A DNA stretch of 11,284 nt, taken from contig JAISDM010000303.1 of NCBI GenBank assembly GCA_031264885.1, positions 1 through 11,284 on the forward strand. The letters run 5' to 3'. The position numbers and the translations under genes are program-made. Each line of letters begins with the position of its first letter. Position 1 is the stretch's first letter. Under the pieces are notes generated by a model. The model did no database searches and was not told the DNA's origin. It saw nothing but the letters and a program-made list of their open reading frames with translations. Shown here piece by piece: positions 4,769-11,284 of this stretch. Origin of the DNA: Peptococcaceae bacterium (GTDB lineage: Bacteria > Bacillota > Peptococcia > DRI-13 > UBA5745).

Positions 4769-6385
4769 ATGGTAAAATTCATCTTTGTGACGGGAGGGGT
4801 TATTTCAGGCCTCGGCAAAGGGATTACCGCGGCCAGCCTGGGAAGGCTGCTGAAAGCGCGGGGCCTGAAAGTGGTGACCCAGAAGCTGGATCCCTATGTG
4901 AACGTGGATCCGGGAACCATGAGCCCTTACCAGCACGGAGAGGTTTTTGTAACAGAAGACGGGACAGAGACGGATTTGGATTTGGGCCATTATGAGAGGT
5001 TCATTGATGAAAATCTGACCAAGTACTCCAACCTGACCTCCGGCAGGGTTTTTTCCAATGTAATCGCGAGAGAGCGGGAGGGCGGCTACGCCGGTCAGAT
5101 GGTGCAGATGATCCCCCATGTGACCGATGAGATCAAGTCTTTCATATACGCCGGCGCGGGCGGAACGGAAACGGACGTGCTGATTACGGAAATCGGGGGA
5201 ACCACGGGGGATATCGAAAGCCGGCCTTTCCTGGAGGCCATCCGGCAGATTTCCAATGAAGCGGGACGGAAAAACTGCCTGTTTATCCATTTGATTCTGA
5301 TCCCTCTTTTGCAGGGTCAGCATAAATCCAAGCCTGCCCAGCATTCCGTCAGGGGGCTGCGGGCCATGGGGATATCGCCGGACATCATTGTGGCCCGCGC
5401 GGACGAGCCTTTGAAGAAGGACATCATGGAAAAACTGTCCATGTTCTGTGATGTGAATCCGGACTGTGTGATTGAGAACGTAACATTGTCCTGTCTCTAT
5501 GAAGCGCCGATGACGCTGCATAAAGAAGGGCTGGACGACGTGGTTTGCAGAGCGCTTTCGCTGCCGGCGGCGAAACCGGACTTATCCGAGTGGGAGAAGA
5601 TGCTGGTTAAGGTCAAAACCCGGAAACAGTCGATATCCATTGCCATTGTGGGCAAGTATGTGCGGCTGCACGACGCGTATCTGTCCATTATGGAAGCCTT
5701 GAACCACGCCGGATTTGAGCATGGCGCCCAGGTGGACATCCTGTGGGTGGACAGCGAAACCGTCCATGATCAAAATGTGAGGGAAATTCTGGGGAAAGCA
5801 GATGGAATATTGGTTCCGGGCGGGTTTGGAACCAGAGGAACAGAGGGAATGATCACTGCCTGCCGGTATGCCAGGGAGAATGACGTTCCCTATTTGGGCA
5901 TATGCCTGGGGATGCAGATCGCGGTGATCGAGTTTGCCCGTCACGTTTGCGGGCTGGAGGAAGCCACTTCGGGGGAGTTTGGCCCGGAGGCGGAGCATCG
6001 GGTGATCGATCTGATGGAGGAGCAGGAGTCGGTGGTCAATAAAGGCGGCACCATGCGCCTGGGGGCCTATCCCTGCGAAATCGTTCCCCGGACTCTGCTG
6101 GCGGAATTGTATCAAAGGGACGCCGTCAGCGAGAGGCACCGCCACAGGTATGAGTTCAACAACCGCTACAGGGAACGGTTTGGAGCAAACGGGATGGTTC
6201 TGTGCGGCATGTCTCCGGATCACACCTTGATTGAGGCGGTCGAGCTGCCCGCCAACAGTTTCTTCATCGGGGTTCAGTTTCATCCGGAGTTCAAAAGCCG
6301 CCCCAACAGGGCGCATCCGCTTTTCGCCGGATTTGTGAAACAGGGAATATTGGCGCGGGCCAAAATGGAAACGGCGGACGCCTGA
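4769..6385 (+). CDS. pyrG: CTP synthase (glutamine-hydrolysing)
   Basis: CTP synthase aminates UTP to CTP with ATP and glutamine, and is active as a cytoplasmic tetramer that can form filaments. The 538-residue chain has an N-terminal synthase domain with the P-loop GGVISGLGKG (about 9-18), KLDPYVNVDPGTMSPYQHGE and EIGGTTGDIES. A class I glutamine amidotransferase domain follows, with GICLGMQ (Cys379) and FHPEF (His505, Glu507), plus the GGTMRLG lid. The UTP-contact segment is unusual: KSKPAQ (186-191) where most members have KTKPTQ, in a loop about two residues shorter. AAGGAG (4756-4761) precedes the ATG and overlaps the purB stop, so the gene belongs to the same operon. Placing CTP synthesis with purine genes would balance nucleotide pools (inference). 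Confidence 0.97.
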   Translation: MVKFIFVTGGVISGLGKGITAASLGRLLKARGLKVVTQKLDPYVNVDPGTMSPYQHGEVFVTEDGTETDLDLGHYERFIDENLTKYSNLTSGRVFSNVIAREREGGYAGQMVQMIPHVTDEIKSFIYAGAGGTETDVLITEIGGTTGDIESRPFLEAIRQISNEAGRKNCLFIHLILIPLLQGQHKSKPAQHSVRGLRAMGISPDIIVARADEPLKKDIMEKLSMFCDVNPDCVIENVTLSCLYEAPMTLHKEGLDDVVCRALSLPAAKPDLSEWEKMLVKVKTRKQSISIAIVGKYVRLHDAYLSIMEALNHAGFEHGAQVDILWVDSETVHDQNVREILGKADGILVPGGFGTRGTEGMITACRYARENDVPYLGICLGMQIAVIEFARHVCGLEEATSGEFGPEAEHRVIDLMEEQESVVNKGGTMRLGAYPCEIVPRTLLAELYQRDAVSERHRHRYEFNNRYRERFGANGMVLCGMSPDHTLIEAVELPANSFFIGVQFHPEFKSRPNRAHPLFAGFVKQGILARAKMETADA

Positions 6386-6419
6386 CCGGTAAGGATTCGT
6401 TGAGAAGGGGAGAGAGGCC

Positions 6420-7007
6420 ATGAAGGACGAAGATTTAATCGCTCTTTTAATCGCTCTTATAAAACGGGGAAAAACGGAAAAAACCGCGGCCTTGAATGAA
6501 ATAACGCCGGATAGAATATTTGAGATATTGGCGGAGCGCTACGAGAAAAAAGTGTATTCCCTGGCGTGGCGTTTGACCGGGAACCGTGAGGACGCCGGCG
6601 ATTTGGCTCAGGAAGCGTTTCTGAAGGCATGGCGTTCCATCGGTCAATTTCGCGGGGACGCGGCCTTTGGAACCTGGATGACCCATATTGTCACCAATTT
6701 ATGGCGGGACAGCGTGAGAAAGCGCCGCGTAAACTATGAGTCTCTGGATGACAAAACGGATCAGATCCCTTCGGCCGAAGCGGGGCCGGAAGCCGTTTAT
6801 GAGCGCCGGGAGCGTCAGGAGGGCGTCCAGGGGCTCATCAATGAACTGGCGCCCGAGTATAAGCTGGTCTTGGTATTGAGGGATATCGAGGGTTATACCT
6901 ATACGGATATCGCGGATATGACGGGACTCCCTCTGGGAACGGTCAAATCCCGGATCAGCCGGGCAAGGGAGCGGCTGAAAGAGCTGCTGAAAGCCGCGGG
7001 GATATGA
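6420..7007 (+). CDS. ECF-family RNA polymerase sigma factor
   Basis: A 195-residue sigma-70 protein with only regions 2 and 4, the hallmark of the extracytoplasmic-function group. Region 2 (about 37-103) has VYSLAWRLTGNREDAGDLAQ and FLKAWRSIGQFRGDAAFGTW; region 4 (about 130-187) has the helix-turn-helix YTYTDIADMTGLPLGTVKSRI followed by RARERLKELL. It would direct RNA polymerase to stress-type promoters and be held at the membrane by the anti-sigma-like protein encoded next. The first 35 residues, a hydrophobic then lysine-rich stretch, are longer than in most ECF factors; GGGGAGAGAGG before the ATG at 6420 supports this start. The gene lies 34 nt after pyrG and could be partly read from that operon. 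The precise ECF subgroup (SigW-like) is not certain. Confidence 0.93.
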   Translation: MKDEDLIALLIALIKRGKTEKTAALNEITPDRIFEILAERYEKKVYSLAWRLTGNREDAGDLAQEAFLKAWRSIGQFRGDAAFGTWMTHIVTNLWRDSVRKRRVNYESLDDKTDQIPSAEAGPEAVYERRERQEGVQGLINELAPEYKLVLVLRDIEGYTYTDIADMTGLPLGTVKSRISRARERLKELLKAAGI

Positions 7008-7033
7008 GGGGCCGCGCCGGCGGCGCCGCGCCG

Positions 7034-7059
7034 GGAACAAAATTCGCCGGGGTTACGTC
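7034..7059 (+). promoter_or_regulatory. Candidate ECF-type promoter before the anti-sigma gene
   Basis: GGAACA (7034-7039), a 16-nt spacer and CGTC (7056-7059) match the general ECF pattern of an AAC-containing -35 box and a CGT-type -10 box. ECF factors usually activate their own locus. The site lies about 150 nt before the anti-sigma start. It is a short degenerate match and could be chance in this GC-rich gap. Confidence 0.4.
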
Positions 7060-7127
7060 TATCTTAGGCGGAAGGGTTCGCTTTGTCCGCGTCTGCCCCT
7101 ACGGGCGCGTCATTCACGGCGCCGCGG

Positions 7128-7146
7128 GGGCGGCATCCTGCCGCCC
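7128..7146 (-). repeat. Third copy of the palindromic repeat core
   Basis: GGGCGGCATCCTGCCGCCC is the exact reverse complement of the 19-bp core at 167-185 and 1951-1969. On the minus strand it is preceded by a GGACCGG segment resembling the GGACGGTCC before the other copies, and followed by CCGCGG in place of CTACGG. The element therefore extends beyond the core, in opposite orientation and more diverged. It sits in the sigma/anti-sigma intergenic gap. Confidence 0.75.
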
Positions 7147-7215
7147 GAAAATCCGGTCCGCTTATACCTGCTTTGGCGCGTTTCACTGTGAACCCTAAGA
7201 AGGGGGGAGACTTAT

Positions 7216-8529
7216 ATGGATGAGCAAACATGGGAATCTTTATCCGCGTATCTGGACGGCGAATTGGACGGCCCGGAAAAAGAAAAACTGGAGGCGGCGA
7301 TGAGCGGGGATCCTCAGCTGCGGGCGGAATTGGACGATATGAGGCAAACCGCCGCCCGGCTGTCGTCCCTGAACAGCGCGGAGCCTGTGGAGCCCCCCGC
7401 GGAGTGGCGGAAGCAATTGATGGCGCGCGTGAAGGCGGAGCGGGCCGCGTCCGCGAAAGATACCTACGGGATCGCTGAGTGGCTGAAAGGCGTGCGTTGG
7501 CCGGTTTGGGGCCCGGTTCTGGCGGGGGCGCTGGTATTGGCAGTCGCCGCCGGCAGCGGTATTCGGTTCCTCTCCCTCGGGGCGGGCTCAAGCGGAAGCT
7601 CGGCCATGAACAGTACAAGGACCGGCGCTTATCAGGTTATGCCGGAGATGGCGCAGGAAGAGGCATACACACTGAGGGATGAGATGGGCGGGTCGAACTT
7701 CGCGGCGGATAACGCCGCGCCCGCGCCCGAGATTTCCAGAGAAACGGCGGAAATGGCGGCGGCCGGCCCGGGCGCCGCTTACAGCGCCGTTGCCGCCGAT
7801 GGGGATTCGGGGACGGCGCCGGTTCGGCAGCAGCTGATCCGCAGCGCCGATGTGACCTTGGTGGTGGATGATTTTACCCAGGGCAGCGATTATTTGAGAA
7901 GGCGGGCCAGCCAGGCGGGCGGATATATTGCCAATGAGGAGACCTCTCAATGGGATGGCGTATGGCGGGGGAGCTTCCAGATCCGTTTGCCGGCGGAGCA
8001 GCTGGATCCTTTTTTGACGGCGCTGGAGGATATGGGAAGCTTGGAGAACCGCAGGCTGTACGCCGAAGACGTAACCATGGAATATGTGGACGTCCAGAGC
8101 CGGATCCGCATGCTGCGCGTCAAGGAGGACAGACTGCTGGAGCTGGTCGCCCAATCGGGCGACTTGGCGGATTTGCTGACGGTGGAAAGAGAGCTGGCGG
8201 CGACCCGGGGGGAACTGGAGTCTCTGGAAGGCAGGATGCGTTATCTGTCCAATCAGGTGGAATATTCCACCCTCCAGCTTCAGCTGCGGCAAAAACCCGT
8301 GTCCACCAGCGCCATTCAGGGAACGGGGCTGTGGCAGGTCCTGGAGCGGTTCCGGGAGGCGTTTGTGGCCAGCGTCAACCGGCTGTTGATTCTGCTGGGG
8401 GATTTCGTCGTGTGGATCGGGCGGGCGCTGCCTTATTTGGCGTCGCTGGCGCTGTTTGCAGGGCTGGCGGTATTTTGCGCGCGGAGGTTTTTTGTGAAAA
8501 GAAAGAGGAAAACAGAAGAAAATGGATAA
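7216..8529 (+). CDS. Anti-sigma-like membrane protein with DUF4349 domain
   Basis: A 437-residue membrane protein. Residues 1-50 (LSAYLDGELDGPEKEKLEAAM, then PQLRAELDDM) follow the anti-sigma domain plan that binds ECF factors, but the His-x3-Cys-x2-Cys zinc ligands are absent. A proline-rich linker leads to a transmembrane helix (about 98-119) and an Ala/Gly-rich extracytoplasmic stretch (120-200). A DUF4349 domain follows (about 203-425): a beta region with IRSADVTLVVDDF, a coiled coil (290-345) and a hydrophobic C-terminal hairpin or helix pair (386-421) ending in FVKRKRK. It probably senses envelope state and restrains the sigma factor encoded just upstream. The ATG follows a strong AGGGGGGAG site; the stop overlaps the polA start by 8 nt. 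The assigned role rests on domain plan and gene order. Confidence 0.85.
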   Translation: MDEQTWESLSAYLDGELDGPEKEKLEAAMSGDPQLRAELDDMRQTAARLSSLNSAEPVEPPAEWRKQLMARVKAERAASAKDTYGIAEWLKGVRWPVWGPVLAGALVLAVAAGSGIRFLSLGAGSSGSSAMNSTRTGAYQVMPEMAQEEAYTLRDEMGGSNFAADNAAPAPEISRETAEMAAAGPGAAYSAVAADGDSGTAPVRQQLIRSADVTLVVDDFTQGSDYLRRRASQAGGYIANEETSQWDGVWRGSFQIRLPAEQLDPFLTALEDMGSLENRRLYAEDVTMEYVDVQSRIRMLRVKEDRLLELVAQSGDLADLLTVERELAATRGELESLEGRMRYLSNQVEYSTLQLQLRQKPVSTSAIQGTGLWQVLERFREAFVASVNRLLILLGDFVVWIGRALPYLASLALFAGLAVFCARRFFVKRKRKTEENG

Positions 8530-11152
8530 ATTCATAGTCATTGATGGCAACAGCTTGATTAACCGGGCTTTTTACGCGATTCCCATTTTGTCCAACGCCA
8601 AGGGATTCATTTCCAACGCGGTGTTCGGCTTCTGCAACATGATGAATAAGCTCCTGGCGGAGGAATCGCCGGAATACGCCGCGGTGGCCTTTGACAAGTC
8701 CAGGCGGGTGTTCCGCCATGAGCGGTACCCGGATTACAAGGGGACGCGCAAGCATATGCCCGAGGAATTGGTTCCCCAGTTCCCGGTGATCAAAGATATT
8801 CTGAAGGCGATGGGGATCGCCATATTCGAGCTGGAAGGCTATGAGGCGGACGATCTGATGGGTACCCTTGCCTCACAGGCGGAGAAACAGGGACTCCGGA
8901 CCCTGATTGTGACCGGAGACCGGGACGCCTTTCAGCTGATCGATGAAAACACCCAGGTCCTGTATACCAAGAGAGGCATCTCGGAGACAGAGCGGTACGA
9001 CGCCCAGGCGCTGATGAACCGCTACGGGCTGACGCCGGTTCAGTTCATTGATATGAAGGGACTCATGGGGGACGCTTCGGACAACATCCCGGGCATCCCC
9101 GGCGTAGGGGAAAAAACGGCGCTGAAGCTGCTGGCGGAACATCAGACCTTGGAGAACGTCATTGAGGCCAGGGGCGCTTACAAGGGCAAAAAACTGGGCG
9201 GCCTGCTGGAAGAGTACCAGGATCAGGCCCGGCTGAGCCGGGAATTGGCCACGATCTGCCGGGAAGTTCCGCTGGAGGGATCCGTTGAGCAATGCAGGAT
9301 CCAACCGGAGGATACGGAGCGGCTGGCCGCGTTGTTTGCCGAACTGGAATTCAAGGGGCTGCTGGATCAGGCCGTCGCCCGGGGGGGAAAAGCCAAGGGG
9401 CAGGCCGAGGCGCAGCCGGACGCGGAAGCGGTGGTTCCGGGCAGAGCGGCCGGGGACTGGACCGAGCTGGTCGGGTACTTGCAGGGGCTGAAGGCCGGAC
9501 CGGGCCCGGTGACTTTGGATATGGATCCTGAGGGGGAGCGCGTGACTTTGAAGGTTCAGGGTCAGGACGCGCTGACATTTCCGGGGCTGGCCCCGGACTC
9601 CCCGTGGCTGCCCATTCTAAAACCGTATCTGGAAGACGCGGGGATACCCAAAACGGTGCTGGACGGCAAAAGGGATATGCTGTTATTGTCCGGTTACGGG
9701 ATCGCCTTGTCCGGTATCCGGTACGACTTGCTTCTGATGGCTTATTTGCTGAACCCCTCCAGGCCCAGGGAGGATCTGGCCTCTTTGGCGCGTGAGTGGC
9801 TGGCGCCTCCGCAATGGGCGCAGGAAACGCGGGGCGAAGGCGGCGCGGGGGCTTTTGCCGCGGTGGGCCGGATGGAAGCCTTGGCGGCGGAGCTGGACGC
9901 CCGGATACGGCAGGCGGAGATGGGGGATCTGTACACCGGGGTGGAGCTGGCTTTGGAGGAGTGCCTGGTCAGCATGGAGCGCCAGGGTATGCACCTGAAC
10001 CGGCAAATCCTCGAAGAAATCGGCGCGCAGTTGGATGTCCGGCTCCAGGAGGAAAGCGGCCGGATTTATGAGCTGGCGGGGGAGGAGTTCAACATAGGCT
10101 CACCCAAACAGCTGGGCGCGGTTTTGTTTGAAAAACTGGGTCTGCCCAAGGGCAAAAAGACCAAGACGGGATATTCCACAGACGCGGACATACTGGAAAC
10201 GCTGGCGCCGGATTATGAGATCGCCGTCCGGATTCTGAACTGGCGGCAGTACTTCAAGCTGAAGACCACGTATGTGGACGGCTTGCTGGGTATGCTGGAT
10301 TCCCGAACCGGCAAGGTGCATACATCCTTCAATCAGAGGGTGACGGCTACGGGGCGGCTGTCCAGCACGGAGCCGAATTTGCAGAACATACCGGTTCGGG
10401 TGGAGGAGGGGCGCAGGATCAGGAAAGCCTTTGAGGCCGGGCCCGGCAATGTGCTTCTGGCCGCGGATTATTCTCAGATCGAGCTGCGGGTGCTGGCGCA
10501 TATGGCGGGGGATCCGGTTTTGACCGACGCTTTCAGGAACGACCAGGACATTCACGCCCGAACGGCGGCGGAGGTGTTTGGGATACCGATGGATCAGGTG
10601 ACCCCCGAACGGCGGCGCGCCGCGAAGGCGGTCAATTTCGGCATTGTGTACGGCATCAGCGATTTTGGCCTGGCGCAGAATCTGGGCATCACCCGGAAAG
10701 AGGCGGGGGATTACATCGAGCAATATTTCCTGCGTTACCGGGGCGTCCGGCAATACCAGGAGCGCGTATTGGAGGAGGCCCGCAAGAACGGCTTTGTGAA
10801 GACCCTGATGAACCGGCGGCGGTATCTGCCGGATATTCACAGCAGGAATTATCATTTGCGAAGTTTTACGGAACGGGCGGCCATCAATACCCCCATTCAG
10901 GGCACGGCGGCGGATATCATTAAATTGGCTATGATCCGGGTGTTCGAACTGTTGAAGGAAGAAAACCTGTCCCATACGTTGGTCCTCCAGGTTCACGACG
11001 AACTGATCTTCGATATGCCCCAAGACTGCCTGGACGGCTGGCGCGAGCGGATCCAAAGCTGTATGGAGGGCGTCATGGATTTGACCGTGCCGCTGAAGGT
11101 GGATTTGAAGCAGGGGAATAACTGGTATGATATGCGAAACCTTAATTCGTAA
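8522..11152 (+). CDS. polA: DNA polymerase I
   Basis: An 876-residue family A polymerase for Okazaki-fragment maturation and repair. Residues 1-290 are the 5' nuclease: FIVIDGNSLINRAFYA, FRHERYPDYKGTR, YEADDLMGTLA, TGDRDAFQL and GDASDNIPGIPGVGEKTA. The central domain (about 300-470) keeps the fold but not the proofreading residues: the DxE motif reads LDMDPEG (Asp333, Asp335), and the Y-x3-D motif is not found, so 3'-5' exonuclease activity is probably absent, as in Bacillus-type enzymes. The polymerase domain has TGRLSSTEPNLQNIPVR, motif A DYSQIELRVLAH (Asp649), motif B with Lys702 in KAVNFGIVYG, and motif C QVHDELIFD (Asp826). The start overlaps the preceding stop by 8 nt and has only a poor ribosome binding site, so translation is likely coupled to the anti-sigma gene. 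Confidence 0.97.
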   Translation: MDKFIVIDGNSLINRAFYAIPILSNAKGFISNAVFGFCNMMNKLLAEESPEYAAVAFDKSRRVFRHERYPDYKGTRKHMPEELVPQFPVIKDILKAMGIAIFELEGYEADDLMGTLASQAEKQGLRTLIVTGDRDAFQLIDENTQVLYTKRGISETERYDAQALMNRYGLTPVQFIDMKGLMGDASDNIPGIPGVGEKTALKLLAEHQTLENVIEARGAYKGKKLGGLLEEYQDQARLSRELATICREVPLEGSVEQCRIQPEDTERLAALFAELEFKGLLDQAVARGGKAKGQAEAQPDAEAVVPGRAAGDWTELVGYLQGLKAGPGPVTLDMDPEGERVTLKVQGQDALTFPGLAPDSPWLPILKPYLEDAGIPKTVLDGKRDMLLLSGYGIALSGIRYDLLLMAYLLNPSRPREDLASLAREWLAPPQWAQETRGEGGAGAFAAVGRMEALAAELDARIRQAEMGDLYTGVELALEECLVSMERQGMHLNRQILEEIGAQLDVRLQEESGRIYELAGEEFNIGSPKQLGAVLFEKLGLPKGKKTKTGYSTDADILETLAPDYEIAVRILNWRQYFKLKTTYVDGLLGMLDSRTGKVHTSFNQRVTATGRLSSTEPNLQNIPVRVEEGRRIRKAFEAGPGNVLLAADYSQIELRVLAHMAGDPVLTDAFRNDQDIHARTAAEVFGIPMDQVTPERRRAAKAVNFGIVYGISDFGLAQNLGITRKEAGDYIEQYFLRYRGVRQYQERVLEEARKNGFVKTLMNRRRYLPDIHSRNYHLRSFTERAAINTPIQGTAADIIKLAMIRVFELLKEENLSHTLVLQVHDELIFDMPQDCLDGWRERIQSCMEGVMDLTVPLKVDLKQGNNWYDMRNLNS

Positions 11153-11160
11153 TTTGGATC

Positions 11161-11186
11161 GGCATCCGGTGGAGGGGGAGGATGCC
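11161..11186. repeat. Hairpin after polA
   Basis: GGCATCC and GGATGCC pair around a purine-rich 12-nt loop and are followed by GGCCTTACGG, reminiscent of the GATGCCGCCCCTACGG of the structured repeats. It starts eight bases past the polA stop and lacks a T-run, so it is more likely a repeat relative or RNA-stabilising hairpin than an intrinsic terminator. Confidence 0.5.
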
Positions 11187-11223
11187 GGCCTTACGGACTC
11201 CGCGTTTTGAATTTCTACGGCTC

Positions 11224-11282
11224 AATTTGCTGCAAAAGCCAAACTCGCTCCGCTCAGACAGTGGCTTTTGCGGACGCAAATT
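11224..11282. repeat. Long nested inverted repeat, probable end of the polA transcript
   Basis: Outer AATTTGC/GCAAATT and inner GCAAAAGCCA/TGGCTTTTGC make up to 17 bp of stem with small bulges. The 20-nt loop contains CTCGCTCCGCTCAGACAG. The arms are AT-rich at their bases. It may end polA transcription, or be a dispersed palindromic repeat; the window stops two bases later, so what follows is unseen. Confidence 0.6.
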
Positions 11283-11284
11283 TC

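Noticed and set aside
7004..7198. Small plus-strand frame after the sigma factor gene
   Set aside because: It has no ribosome binding site or family match and is a translation of the GC-rich gap and repeat core.
7588..8550. Long minus-strand frame opposite the DUF4349 gene
   Set aside because: It is a GC-driven shadow: Gln/Pro/His-rich composition, no family motif, and the plus strand is clearly coding.

Overview
The window looks like a piece of a moderately GC-rich Firmicutes (Clostridia, probably Oscillospiraceae-like) chromosome. This rests on Shine-Dalgarno use throughout, sigma-A-type promoters, a CCA-encoding tRNA-Leu, a Clostridia-like adenylosuccinate lyase and CTP synthase, an ECF sigma factor paired with a DUF4349-type anti-sigma protein, and a DNA polymerase I with a decayed proofreading domain. 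No taxonomic search was possible.

The left third (1-2210) is an accessory scrap-yard. It holds the edge of a structured RNA-like sequence, a retropepsin-like protease gene cut off at its 3' end, a cluster of palindromic elements with a strong bidirectional terminator, a minus-strand toxin-antitoxin-like cluster (ribbon-helix-helix protein, RelE toxin lacking its N-terminus, small antitoxin-like protein) and a plus-strand HIRAN-domain gene. The HIRAN gene is interrupted by a miniature structured repeat; nearly the same 118-bp sequence lies at 130-247. Removing 86 nt, including one copy of a 5-bp flanking duplication, restores the HIRAN reading frame. A tRNA 3'-half-like sequence at 2161-2205 may mark an old integration boundary.

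The middle (2250-6390) is core genome: tRNA-Leu(CAA) on the minus strand with its own consensus promoter, then a plus-strand nucleotide operon purC-purB-pyrG. Its genes overlap or are nearly contiguous, so purine synthesis (SAICAR synthetase, adenylosuccinate lyase) and CTP synthesis are probably made together. Between the purC promoter and purC lies a terminator-like hairpin with a T-run, suggesting transcription attenuation.

The right part (6420-11284) encodes an ECF sigma factor, a membrane protein combining a zinc-less anti-sigma-like N-terminus with a DUF4349 domain, and polA. The anti-sigma stop and the polA start overlap by 8 nt. A candidate ECF-type promoter lies between sigma and anti-sigma genes, together with another copy of the palindromic core found in the left-hand repeats. 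The window ends in two hairpins after polA.

The points most worth checking are the insertion/repair logic of the miniature repeat, the palindrome family with co-varying outer stems, the purC leader attenuator, and the ECF/anti-sigma/polA coupling.
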